Below, piece after piece: positions 1 to 6,870 of a stretch of DNA of 17,064 bases. The notes under the pieces were generated by a model that saw only the letters and a list, made by a program, of their open reading frames with translations, was not told where the DNA came from and made no database searches. The translations under genes and the position numbers were made by a program. The DNA lies in contig CANDCW010000057.1 of NCBI GenBank assembly GCA_947383275.1, forward strand, positions 1 through 17,064, in the 5' to 3' direction. Position 1 is the first letter of the stretch. Each line of letters starts with the position of its first letter. The DNA is from an uncultured Bacillota bacterium. GTDB lineage: Bacteria; Bacillota; Clostridia; Oscillospirales; Oscillospiraceae.

Positions 1-733
1 TCAACGCCGTGTGTACCCGCTCAAAAATAGTAATGATAACAGGATGGCACCCGCTTCTCAAGTTGGCTTTGCATTTTTCAATCAACAACGCCCCAGGCAT
101 AGTCGTACAGTGAATGATTGTACTATTGATGACAAAATCACCGTTGCGATCCGTTGGGCCGTCCGCTACCGAAGCGCCATGGATTTCAAAAGACTCCTCC
201 GGCATAATAAGGCAGAGTTTTGCCGCCACTAAATGTTGCAACACCGTTCCAAGATATTGTGTGCCCGGATTTTGCTTTTGCCGCTTTTTTGCCTGCTCAA
301 ATAGTTCGTCCAGATTAGCGCCGATTGTTTTAGATGTGTTGGCAGTCAAAACGAATGGTTGATTCCTAAAATACTCTCTAACCTGTTCCGCCCAAAATGC
401 TTCGACAACGGCAAAGTCTACGGACTCATCTGCATTCCAGGTATTGAGGAAATCCACATATTTAATCATCAATCCCATGCTACCTCGGCTGGTTCGTCCA
501 CCTTCAGCCGACAGTTGTTGGGTAATGCCATGTTCTTGCAAAATCTTCTTCAGGTTTCCACCGCCTAACCCAGCTACTTGTCCCTTGCTGCTGGTCTGAA
601 AATCATCAGGATTCAGCGGAAACTGCTTGTCCTGTACTAAACGAGTAAACTGGACAACCAGCGACAGCGGGCCTTTGGTAAAAATGTTATTTTCGGCTTG
701 AAATGCTTTTAATCGTTCTTCTGGATTAATCAT
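1..733 (-). CDS. DUF4928-type protein, putative type II restriction endonuclease (3'-truncated by window edge)
   Basis: The reverse strand stays open from an ATG at 733 to the window edge: 244 codons with no stop, so the C-terminus is missing. The N-terminal pattern (FTKGPLSLVVQFTR, then GRTSRGSMGLM near residue 80, YLGTVLQHLVAAKL near 165, and HGASVADGPTDRNGDFVI near 190) matches my memory of the DUF4928 family, which usually lies beside cytosine methyltransferases. The segment with DRNGD-FVI followed by IIHCTT resembles the acidic/beta-strand core of a PD-(D/E)XK nuclease; that reading is inference. The ATG overlaps the end of the methyltransferase gene by 8 bases, which implies translational coupling. 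Its position directly after the methyltransferase makes it the likely restriction partner. No cleavage site can be read from the sequence. Confidence 0.75.
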   Translation of the reverse strand, partial: MINPEERLKAFQAENNIFTKGPLSLVVQFTRLVQDKQFPLNPDDFQTSSKGQVAGLGGGNLKKILQEHGITQQLSAEGGRTSRGSMGLMIKYVDFLNTWNADESVDFAVVEAFWAEQVREYFRNQPFVLTANTSKTIGANLDELFEQAKKRQKQNPGTQYLGTVLQHLVAAKLCLIMPEESFEIHGASVADGPTDRNGDFVINSTIIHCTTMPGALLIEKCKANLRSGCHPVIITIFERVHTAL

Positions 734-1832
734 CGTATACTGCCTCCGCAATTTTTGTTAAGAAGCGTTCGCCAATAAACTGAGCTACGGGCATCGCTAC
801 CGCATCGCCCATCGCTTTATATCCATCGTTATAGCTGCCAGGTAGAATAAAACTATCTGGCGCTCCCATAAGTCGAGCGGCCTCGCGGACGGTTAGCAAT
901 CGCGCATGGGTCATTCCATCCTTTTTGACTACTAAATATTGCTTGCTGCTCCCGCCTTCTGGCGTCCGTAGACACCCTGCAATTCCATCAAAGCGCAATT
1001 CAAGCTGCTGTTCGCCATGTCGAGTCCGGCGATAGCCTGTGGCATAAACAGCACTATGGTCATTCAGCTTGGTTTGATGTCGTTCTGGCACCAGCCGAAG
1101 CACATTATCCTTATCAAAAGGGGCGGTATCTTCCACAATGTCTTTTAGGGTTTTATCGCGGCGCGGTGGCTTTCCTGTTTTCCACCATATCCATTGCGGT
1201 AAAGAACAGCCCAACTCAATCGCTGTTTTAGTATGTAACCAGCATGGGCCATCGCCAACTAACTCATCTGGGATTTGACTGCCATGCTCCACGGCAAGAA
1301 TGAATACTCTTGGTCTGGACTGCGGTACAAAATGCGAGGCATTTAACACGATTGCTCCGCAATCATAGCCACGCTCGACAAGGGCCGTGTGGAGGATGCG
1401 ATAATTATTGCCTTTACTTGTGGAAAGAAGCCCAACTACGTTTTCTAACAGCAAAATTTTGGGACGTTGTTCCATCTCGTCTAAAACACGCAGCCATTCC
1501 CATACAAGTCCGCTTCTCGACGCATGGATACCGCCCAACGAACCAGCCAATGACAAATCCTGGCAGGGAAAGCTGGCCCACGACAAATGGGCGTACGGTA
1601 AATCATATCCTCGAATATTTTTGATATCATCAAGTACAAAATGGTTATTACCAAAATTCACTTCATAAACAGTTGCTTTTTGCTCGCTGATATCGTTAGC
1701 CCAAACAGGCGCGAACATCCCCTTCAAACCATAGGCCACAAGTCCGCTCCCAGCAAAAAATTCGTGCATTGTCCACGGTGCGGAGGATAAATCTATTTTT
1801 TGCTGTTCAAACATGGTGCTTTGTAGCATCAT
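726..1832 (-). CDS. DNA (cytosine-5-)-methyltransferase, Dcm family
   Basis: This 368-aa enzyme transfers a methyl group from S-adenosylmethionine to carbon 5 of cytosine in a specific DNA site. The ordered m5C motifs are visible: motif I FFAGSGL (25-31, cofactor loop), motif IV FPCQDLS with catalytic Cys90, motif VI ENV (130-132), motif VIII QSRPR (171-175), a target-recognition stretch around 190-290, RLLTVREAARLMG (311-323), and motif X GDAVAMPVA (342-350). All key residues are present, so it should be active. The start at 1832 is supported by GGGAGG five bases upstream; a second ATG follows directly. The gene overlaps the HTH gene before it by 26 bases and the putative nuclease gene after it by 8, giving a compact three-gene operon. 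Its specificity cannot be predicted. Confidence 0.95.
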   Translation of the reverse strand: MMLQSTMFEQQKIDLSSAPWTMHEFFAGSGLVAYGLKGMFAPVWANDISEQKATVYEVNFGNNHFVLDDIKNIRGYDLPYAHLSWASFPCQDLSLAGSLGGIHASRSGLVWEWLRVLDEMEQRPKILLLENVVGLLSTSKGNNYRILHTALVERGYDCGAIVLNASHFVPQSRPRVFILAVEHGSQIPDELVGDGPCWLHTKTAIELGCSLPQWIWWKTGKPPRRDKTLKDIVEDTAPFDKDNVLRLVPERHQTKLNDHSAVYATGYRRTRHGEQQLELRFDGIAGCLRTPEGGSSKQYLVVKKDGMTHARLLTVREAARLMGAPDSFILPGSYNDGYKAMGDAVAMPVAQFIGERFLTKIAEAVYDD

Positions 1833-2013
1833 CTTTTCCTCCCATATTGCGCCTTTTATCTCCTGTTGGTTTCTTCGCGTCTCTTGGAATAATCCAAATC
1901 CGGCTTATACGCGCTACCCCAGCAATTCGCCCTTCTTTACAAAGAATTTGGACTTGCCGTGGCGTGATGTCCCATTTTTCGGCGGCTTCTTGAACCGTAA
2001 TAAATTCGTTCAC
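1807..2013 (-). CDS. Small helix-turn-helix protein of the R-M operon (excisionase/MerR-like HTH)
   Basis: This 68-aa protein opens with FITVQEAAEKWDITPRQVQ, a helix-turn-helix of the excisionase/MerR 'HTH_17' type that uses a short recognition helix and a wing (IWIIPRDAKKP). The start is taken as GTG at 2013 because GAGGTG lies six bases upstream. A longer form from a TTG at 2037 is possible but has no clear ribosome binding site. It is the first gene of the restriction-modification operon and overlaps the methyltransferase start. By position it could be the control protein of the system, acting at the palindrome in the promoter, although the fold is not the XRE-like fold of classical C proteins. 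Binding to that site is inference. Confidence 0.8.
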   Translation of the reverse strand: MNEFITVQEAAEKWDITPRQVQILCKEGRIAGVARISRIWIIPRDAKKPTGDKRRNMGGKDDATKHHV

Positions 2014-2058
2014 GTTTGACACCTCAAACTGTTTCAAAATCTACTATATTTCACCATC

Positions 2059-2087
2059 ATTATATTCGTTTAAACGAAATTAGTCAA
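2059..2087 (-). promoter_or_regulatory. Strong sigma-70-type promoter of the R-M operon with an internal operator palindrome
   Basis: On the minus strand TTGACT (2087-2082) is followed by exactly 17 bases and then TATAAT (2064-2059). The spacer contains the perfect 14-bp palindrome TTCGTTTAAACGAA (2065-2078), which abuts the -10 box. The predicted transcript starts near 2052, about 40 bases before the GTG of the HTH gene. A dyad in this position would let a bound repressor block RNA polymerase. Confidence 0.85.
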
Positions 2088-2092
2088 GCTGT

Positions 2093-2140
2093 TTTAATAA
2101 AGCGCCCATGCCCACAAGATTTATTCGTGAGCATGAGCGC
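2093..2140 (-). terminator. Stem-loop with U-rich tail after tnpV
   Basis: The arms 2102-2115 and 2127-2140 pair over 14 positions in the minus-strand RNA, two of them G-U pairs, with an 11-base loop. TTTATT follows the stem on the minus strand. It lies between the tnpV remnant and the R-M promoter and would insulate the operon from upstream transcription. Confidence 0.65.
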
Positions 2141-2147
2141 CGTTCAT

Positions 2148-2515
2148 TTAGGCAAATATAATTTCTGTGTTCACTATTTCTTCTGCCGCAGAACGAATAT
2201 TGTTCATTTGGCCCACCCATTCCATCTGGCTATCCGTTTTAAGCTGTTCAGTGATACCCTCTTGCTCTGCCATCTGCTTCACAAGCTGAAAAAACATATC
2301 TTCTGCCTGCTGATTGATGTCAGCCCGTGGTTATCCAGCTTCCCGCTGAGTAGTAAGGCGTTGTAAAGAGCTTTCCTGTGTCCTCGCAGGTACTGCCGCC
2401 TACGCTGACCCCAGATACCTATGGAAACCCTTTCCAGCACGGTGAGATTCGGGAGAAGATAATTTCCCTCTTGACGGTAAGTCCCGCCCATTTGCTCAAA
2501 CGTGGATTTCTCCAT
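2148..2515 (-). pseudogene. tnpV: Frameshifted tnpV (transposon-encoded protein TnpV)
   Basis: The start at 2515 has GGAGG eight bases upstream. The N-terminal half reads MEKSTFEQMGGTYRQEGNYL, then GIWGQRRRQYLRGHRKALYN and LLSGKLDNH, which I recognise as TnpV, a small protein carried by clostridial mobilisable transposons; its exact role is not established. After LDNH the frame is lost near 2322-2329. The other frame then continues without interruption as ADINQQAEDMFFQLVKQ and later MEWVGQMNNIRSAAEEI, ending at TAA 2148-2150, as expected for the family's C-terminal half. A one-base loss explains this. The frame as read stops early at 2279. Immediately upstream a short in-frame tail overlaps the start and stops abruptly near 2577, so the element appears truncated there. 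This is a remnant, not an active transposon. Confidence 0.85.
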
Positions 2516-2570
2516 AATATTTACCTCCAAAGTGTTGAAATCCCCACAGTTCAATCACATCCGGCTGGCC

Positions 2571-2613
2571 ATAAAATGAGGGAGAGGTAACTTCCTTACG
2601 TTACCTCTCCCTC
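2571..2613 (-). terminator. Rho-independent terminator after the 2629-3360 gene
   Basis: A perfect 14-bp stem (2578-2591 with 2600-2613) encloses an 8-base loop. On the minus strand it is followed by ATTTTAT. It begins 15 bases after the stop codon of the upstream gene. It also marks the point where the transposon and R-M DNA begins. Confidence 0.8.
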
Positions 2614-2628
2614 GGGGCGGCGGTTTTG

Positions 2629-3360
2629 TTATGCCTGAACGTTGATCTCCGGCTCGGGGGCGGGCCCGGCGGAGGCCGCGGCGTATTGCTGAATGGCCGC
2701 GTCCACGGTGGTCTGGGTCTGCCCCGTCAGCTCCTGCATCTGCGTGCGCATTTCCTGCTTGGTGGCGGCAATATGGTCCTGCATCCGGTTGTCTATTTCC
2801 GCCTCCCGCAGATAGCCGGACTCCCGGATCATCCGAGCTGCCTGCCTGCTCCGCAGCTGGTGACGCAGGCGCTTGGCTTCCCGGGCTCGTTTTTCCTTCT
2901 CCAGCTTGGCCTGACGCTTGGCAGTCAACTTCTCCTGAGAGATTTCCCGTTTCTTCCGCCCCGCCCGGTTCACAGCCTTTTGCAGCTGGTTAATTGCCGC
3001 TTGAATCCGGTCGGCATTGTCGCTGTCGCTGTGTTTGGCCGCGCGCAGCTGGGCAATCTGGCGCCGGGCATAGCCCGAAGCGGCATCCACATCTCCCAGG
3101 CTCTTGGCCCGGGCCAGTTTGGTGTATGCGATCATCGTTGTGTCGCCATAGCGGCGGCTGCTCTTGGGGCGCTTGAACATCTTTTCCCGCTCCGCCGCCT
3201 TTTCCCGGGCCTCCTTCATCATCTCCGCCACATCAGGCTGGCCCTCCCGCTCCTCCCGGAGGGCTTCCACCAGCGCCTTTTGCTCCTGCCGGGCCGCGCC
3301 AACTTGGCGGGACGGTTCATACCCGCCGGCTCCTACGCTTGAGATGTTCATACCGCCCAT
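2629..3360 (-). CDS. Hypothetical charged, helical (coiled-coil-like) protein
   Basis: I do not recognise this 243-aa protein. It begins with a glycine-rich tail (MGGMNISSVGAGGYEPSRQ). Almost everything after that is rich in Ala, Arg, Lys, Glu and Gln and suggests long amphipathic helices. The region around residues 100-185 is strongly basic (for example RKKREISQEKLTAKRQAKLE, then KEKRAREAKRLRHQLRSRQA) and would favour coiled coil or nucleic-acid contact. The C-terminus is a short Ala/Pro/Glu tail. There is no signal peptide, membrane segment or cysteine. The start at 3360 is supported by GGAGG seven bases upstream, and a strong terminator follows, so it is a real single-gene unit. Homologues with alternative starts at Met4 are possible. 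No function is proposed. Confidence 0.8.
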   Translation of the reverse strand: MGGMNISSVGAGGYEPSRQVGAARQEQKALVEALREEREGQPDVAEMMKEAREKAAEREKMFKRPKSSRRYGDTTMIAYTKLARAKSLGDVDAASGYARRQIAQLRAAKHSDSDNADRIQAAINQLQKAVNRAGRKKREISQEKLTAKRQAKLEKEKRAREAKRLRHQLRSRQAARMIRESGYLREAEIDNRMQDHIAATKQEMRTQMQELTGQTQTTVDAAIQQYAAASAGPAPEPEINVQA

Positions 3361-3436
3361 TGTGCAACCTCCCCTCCGCGCTGCTCAATATCTTATTTAT
3401 GATATCGTCCAAAATGGAGCGGAAAATAATAGCATT

Positions 3437-4033
3437 TCAGATTTTTTTCAACTTCACCTTTTGAATTATCCCGATTATCTGTCCTGACAGCACGACAGTC
3501 AGCACAGACCAGCCAATTCGCCCAAGAGGAATGTAGCTGACCGACAGCGCCAGGACCAGAAAATCGGACAGGAGGTAGACCCACTGGATGCCCCAGCCGG
3601 TTACATGGGATACGCACATGGCCAGGGCGTCGTCCCCGCCGGTGGCTCCTCCTACCCGAACGCAAAGCCCGGCTCCCACGCCCACAAAGACCGCGCCCAG
3701 TACAGATGCGGCCAGCGGCAGCTCCGCCAGACGGGGCCACAGGGGCGGGAACTGCTCAAATACCTTGTAGGCCAGGGAAAAGCCCGCCGCAGAAACGGCG
3801 GAGTAGCCGATGAACTCCCGCCCCAGCAGCTTCCAGCCCATAGCGTAGCAAAGGGTATTTAACACCAATCCGGACGCGGCCGGCGAAATTCCAAACCATT
3901 GTTCCAGCAGCAGGGTCATCCCCAGCACACCCCCCTCCGTCACGCCGGAGAGGGCGTGAACGTGATACAACCCAAAGGCCAGGAAGACGCTACTGAAAAA
4001 AGCGGTCAGGCAGGAGCCTGGTTTTAGGTTCAA
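3437..4033 (-). CDS. YitT family integral membrane protein, short form
   Basis: A 198-aa hydrophobic protein with about five membrane segments. It carries the YitT/DUF161 signatures ALSGVTEGGVLGMTLLLEQ near residue 28 and RVGGATGGDDALA near residue 127. YitT proteins are of unknown function. Typical members are about 280 aa and end in a cytoplasmic DUF2179 domain; this one stops after the last membrane helix with a basic tail (KVKLKKI), so the DUF2179 part is absent. The start is taken as TTG at 4033 because an in-frame TGA lies three codons upstream and no better start is near; the ribosome binding site (GGGGA, 11 bases upstream) is weak. It lies 123 bases downstream of the MerR-TipAS gene on the same strand, with no clear terminator between them, so it may be that regulator's target. 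Confidence 0.8.
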   Translation of the reverse strand: MNLKPGSCLTAFFSSVFLAFGLYHVHALSGVTEGGVLGMTLLLEQWFGISPAASGLVLNTLCYAMGWKLLGREFIGYSAVSAAGFSLAYKVFEQFPPLWPRLAELPLAASVLGAVFVGVGAGLCVRVGGATGGDDALAMCVSHVTGWGIQWVYLLSDFLVLALSVSYIPLGRIGWSVLTVVLSGQIIGIIQKVKLKKI

Positions 4034-4156
4034 AACAGCTCATTCCCCATTTCGTAAGATCAAATGCCTGCGACCCACACAGACGCAGAACTTCCTCTTC
4101 CTATCAGCATACATCCCATGGTACCTGAGAAAGATATAATTTGCAAGTTTTTTCCG

Positions 4157-4915
4157 CTATTTTGCCCAATGGAGAATTGCATCCCGGAGAAATTTGGCGC
4201 AGCCCGGCAGCTCCCGGTCATAGTAGGCGGTAAAGCGTTTATCCTGCACATACAGCTCCGCCAGGCCCCGGTGGTGCCGGACATCATACTCGTCTCCGGT
4301 AACGGCAAGCCATCGGAGATGAAGGGCCGTGATCTCTTTGCCCTCCTCTCCCTCCGGACTGGCGCCGGAAGATACAGCGACGAACAACTTCTCCAGGATT
4401 TCCTTCCCCAAGCGTTCCCACTCAACGTGTTGTTCCAGGGACAGGCCCATTATCTTCGCGTGGGATGCGTCCACCTGGCCGCTGCCGTACTCGGCCCGGA
4501 TCTCCGCGCCGTAAAGCCGCTCATTTTCCTCCACACAACGGCGCTTAAATGCTTCAAATTTCTTCTCGTCTGACATAATCTCATTCCTTTCTTGTGTAAA
4601 AATAGTCTCCCTGACAGAGTCGATCAGCCCCTGGATACGCTCCCGCTCCTCTTCTAGGGCGGCGAGATGGCTGCGGAGAGCAGCCAGCCGGTCGAAGGAG
4701 GGGTCATCTAAAAGCGCTCCGATTCGAGCCAGCTCCACCCCGAGGGCCCGGTAGTATAGAATGTCCTGGAGCCGATCCACCTCCGGCGGACCGTAGCAGC
4801 GGTAGTTTCCTTCCGACCTATGACTGGGCTTCAGAAAACCGATTTTGTCGTACCAGCGCAGGGCGCGGGTGGTCACTCCTGACAGGCGCGACAGCTCTTG
4901 GATGGTATATTCCAT
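4157..4915 (-). CDS. MerR family transcriptional regulator with TipAS ligand-binding domain
   Basis: This 252-aa regulator has a MerR winged-helix domain at residues 1-70 (MEYTIQELSRLSGVTTRALR, then YDKIGFLKP and NYRCYG), a dimerisation coiled coil at about 75-112, and a C-terminal region of about 130 residues that fits the TipAS antibiotic-recognition domain (FEAFKRRCVEENERLYGAEI, later HLRWLAVTGDEYDVRHHRGL). TipAL-type regulators bind small molecules, classically thiopeptides, and activate their own promoter by twisting a 19-bp spacer; exactly that promoter lies upstream. The ATG at 4915 is preferred because AGGAGG sits eight bases upstream; a GTG at 4924 lies too close to it. The downstream YitT-type membrane protein is a candidate regulated gene. 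No ligand can be deduced. Confidence 0.9.
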   Translation of the reverse strand: MEYTIQELSRLSGVTTRALRWYDKIGFLKPSHRSEGNYRCYGPPEVDRLQDILYYRALGVELARIGALLDDPSFDRLAALRSHLAALEEERERIQGLIDSVRETIFTQERNEIMSDEKKFEAFKRRCVEENERLYGAEIRAEYGSGQVDASHAKIMGLSLEQHVEWERLGKEILEKLFVAVSSGASPEGEEGKEITALHLRWLAVTGDEYDVRHHRGLAELYVQDKRFTAYYDRELPGCAKFLRDAILHWAK

Positions 4916-4936
4916 CCCGATCACCTCCTGAGGACT

Positions 4937-4967
4937 ATCTTATCAATTGACGCCGCGTCAAAGTCAA
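4937..4967 (-). promoter_or_regulatory. MerR-type promoter with 19-bp spacer and dyad operator
   Basis: On the minus strand TTGACT (4967-4962) and TAAGAT (4942-4937) are separated by 19 bases, the over-long spacing typical of MerR-activated promoters. The spacer holds TTGACGCGGCGTCAA (4961-4947), a 7+1+7 inverted repeat starting directly after the -35 box. The gene transcribed is the MerR-TipAS regulator itself, so autoregulation is the natural reading. Confidence 0.85.
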
Positions 4968-4975
4968 GGGAATTT

Positions 4976-5008
4976 TTAAAAAATTGGGGCGGCACACAGG
5001 CCGCCCCA
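4976..5008 (-). terminator. Rho-independent terminator after the DUF4349 gene
   Basis: A 9-bp GC-rich stem (4985-4993 with 5000-5008) and a 6-base loop are followed on the minus strand by AATTTTTT. It lies seven bases beyond the lipoprotein stop codon and just upstream of the MerR promoter, separating the two units. Confidence 0.85.
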
Positions 5009-5015
5009 GACAGAG

Positions 5016-5999
5016 CTAATTCTCTTTTTTGTCCCCGTCCTCTGTTCGCTTTTGCACCTTTTTCCACTGCCGCCTTCCAGCAAAGACGGCCACTGCCGCC
5101 ATAGCGGCCAAAAGAATCACCAGGAAAATGTTATAGGACACCCAGATCACCAAGTTCTGACTTCCCCGCGCCAGCCCCCGCAGGCTGGACTGGAACCCCG
5201 CTGCTATCCGGGCCCCCAGGGAGGCGGTCTCTCCCACCTCTTGCGTCACTGTACTCACCTCGTTGAGGTAGATATTAAACGTGGAGAACCCGATAAGGGC
5301 GTCGTACCGGTTCAGCTCGGAAGTGTACTGCTCGATCTGGTACTCCGCATCGGACAGGGCGTTTTCCAGGGAAATAATGTCCTCCATGGATTCCGCCCTC
5401 TCCAGCAGAGCCAGCAGGCGCTCCTGTTTTGTGCGCTGGGTCTTGAGCCGGGCTTCGGTGTCGTAGTACCGCTCCCCCACATCCTCGCTTCTCTCGGTAC
5501 TGCTGGTGATGTACCCCAGATCTCCGGCGCTGTTGAAAAACTGGCTGTACTTCTCCGCCGGCACCCGGACAGTGTACTCCCCGCTACGGTTGGCGTAGGC
5601 ATCCCGGCGTCCGCCGCCGTAGACAGAGGCCACCTCAAAATAGCCCCCGCAGCCGGCCACCAGACGCTTCAGCGCCGCCTCGCTCTCGTCAAAGCGCTCC
5701 GTCTGAATGGAAAGCTCCGCCTGGCGGATCAGCTTGGCCCCGGCGTTTTGATAGACGGAGTCCGACTGGAACTCGCCGTCCCCCTGTTCGCCGGGCGCCA
5801 TTGGCTCGCCGCTGGGCATATCCCAGTAGTTTCCTTCGGTCCAATCCATCTCGGTCTCATTGGCGGAGGGGGCACTGGACGCCGGCAGACTATCCCCGCC
5901 CGCGGCGCCCCCTGCGGCACTGGACATAGAGTTGCCTCCCCCGCACCCGGCCAGCAACAGCACAGCCGCCATGTACAACGCAAACATCTTTCGTTTCAT
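5016..5999 (-). CDS. DUF4349 domain-containing lipoprotein
   Basis: A 327-aa exported protein. It starts with a lipoprotein signal peptide, MKRKMFALYMAAVLLLAGC, in which LAGC is the lipobox and Cys19 the lipidation site. A Gly/Ser/Ala linker follows. The central domain contains KLIRQAELSIQTERFDESEA, GGYFEVASVYGGG, GEYTVRVPAEKYSQFFN and GDLGYITSSTERSEDVGERY, the hallmarks of DUF4349, and then a coiled-coil stretch (EARLKTQRTKQERLLALLER). A C-terminal membrane helix (residues about 285-310) and a basic tail complete it. The protein is thus anchored at both ends with a coiled-coil domain outside the membrane. The start at 5999 is chosen over upstream in-frame codons because of GGGAGG seven bases upstream and the signal peptide. 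Function is unknown; relatives are surface proteins sometimes tied to envelope stress. Confidence 0.85.
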   Translation of the reverse strand: MKRKMFALYMAAVLLLAGCGGGNSMSSAAGGAAGGDSLPASSAPSANETEMDWTEGNYWDMPSGEPMAPGEQGDGEFQSDSVYQNAGAKLIRQAELSIQTERFDESEAALKRLVAGCGGYFEVASVYGGGRRDAYANRSGEYTVRVPAEKYSQFFNSAGDLGYITSSTERSEDVGERYYDTEARLKTQRTKQERLLALLERAESMEDIISLENALSDAEYQIEQYTSELNRYDALIGFSTFNIYLNEVSTVTQEVGETASLGARIAAGFQSSLRGLARGSQNLVIWVSYNIFLVILLAAMAAVAVFAGRRQWKKVQKRTEDGDKKEN

Positions 6000-6061
6000 A
6001 ATAATCCTCCCTTTCTTTTTGGCTTCTGCTGATATAGACGCAGTCCCGTCCCGGAGGTTGC

Positions 6062-6089
6062 ACCAAAGAAGAGATTTTTTCATAGGATA
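6062..6089 (+). promoter_or_regulatory. Candidate sigma-K-like (mother-cell) promoter for the amidase-GH18 pair
   Basis: CATAGGATA at 6081-6089 fits the -10 pattern CATANNNTA of Bacillus sigma-K, and AC at 6062-6063 lies 17 bases upstream where the short -35 element is expected. It is 25 bases before the amidase start. The match is short and the genes' spore-lytic character adds weight, so it remains a candidate. Confidence 0.4.
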
Positions 6090-6114
6090 GGTAAATTTCT
6101 GGAGGTGTATTGCC

Positions 6115-6855
6115 ATGCCCATTATTTATCTTTCTCCATCTACACAAGACTGGAATCCATACGTTAACGGAGGAACCGAAGAGGAATGGATGAATCTTCT
6201 GGCCGACAAGATGGTCCCCATGTTGGATGCCTCTGGCATCCGCTACGCCCGGAATACTCCGGATATGACCGCTGCGTCCTCCATCGCCGCCTCCAACGCG
6301 GGGAACTACGATCTTCATCTGGCCCTCCACTCCAACGCCGCTGCCGGGGCCCAGGCCGGGCAGGCCCGCGGCTCAATTGTTTTTTACTATCCCGGCAGCG
6401 CCGAGGGCCAGCGGGCCGCCACCCTCATCGCCGATGGCCTGAAAACCATCTACCCCGACCCCAACAAAGTGCGCACTGAGGCTACCACCACCCTGGGGGA
6501 AGTTGCCCGGGTGAACGCCCCCTCAGTACTCATTGAACTGGCATTCCATGACAATGTGGAAGATGCCAACTGGATCAAAGCAAACCTGGACGAAGCTGCC
6601 CGGGTAATTGTTCTGGCCCTAACAGAATATTTCGGCATCCCCTTTTTTGAAGCCGAAAACCGCCGTACCGGGGTGGTAGACGTAGAGTGGGGCAACCTGA
6701 ATGTCCGGGCCCGGCCCAACACGTCCTCCGCTATTCTGGCCCAGGCCCCCAGCGGCGCCCCAATCACTATCATAAACTCTGCCAGCGGCTGGTATCTGGT
6801 GAATTACAACGGAACCATCGGGTATGTCAGCAGCGACTTTGTGACCCTGACCTGA
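6115..6855 (+). CDS. Amidase_3-like N-acetylmuramoyl-L-alanine amidase with SH3 domain
   Basis: A 246-aa protein with an amidase_3 fold at residues 1-175 and a bacterial SH3 domain at about 186-246 (NLNVRARPNTSS, GWYLVNYNGTIGYVSSDFV). Family members cut the bond between N-acetylmuramic acid and the peptide stem of peptidoglycan. The second zinc-ligand region (GGTEEEW, Glu near 22-24), the LALHSNAA histidine (His72) and the catalytic glutamate (IELAFHD, Glu141) are visible. The usual first zinc histidine of the DPGHGG motif is not: this stretch reads LSPSTQDWN. There is no signal peptide, which suits a spore or mother-cell protein or lysis-dependent release. GGAGGTG lies eight bases before the ATG. 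It forms an operon with the LysM-GH18 gene 15 bases downstream. The family assignment is firm; enzymatic activity is uncertain. Confidence 0.85.
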   Translation: MPIIYLSPSTQDWNPYVNGGTEEEWMNLLADKMVPMLDASGIRYARNTPDMTAASSIAASNAGNYDLHLALHSNAAAGAQAGQARGSIVFYYPGSAEGQRAATLIADGLKTIYPDPNKVRTEATTTLGEVARVNAPSVLIELAFHDNVEDANWIKANLDEAARVIVLALTEYFGIPFFEAENRRTGVVDVEWGNLNVRARPNTSSAILAQAPSGAPITIINSASGWYLVNYNGTIGYVSSDFVTLT

Positions 6856-6870
6856 AAGGAGAACTGCTTT

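Noticed and set aside
2279..2554. Reading the tnpV region as a 91-aa intact gene from the upstream ATG
   Set aside because: The family start with a good ribosome binding site is at 2515, and the C-terminal half of TnpV continues in another frame, so it is a broken gene.
2626..3342. Plus-strand open frame antisense to the charged helical protein
   Set aside because: Leu/Gly/Pro-rich shadow; the minus-strand frame has the ribosome binding site and terminator.
5052..6032. Long plus-strand open frame antisense to the DUF4349 lipoprotein
   Set aside because: The opposite strand has a signal peptide, lipobox and domain features; this frame has none and no ribosome binding site.
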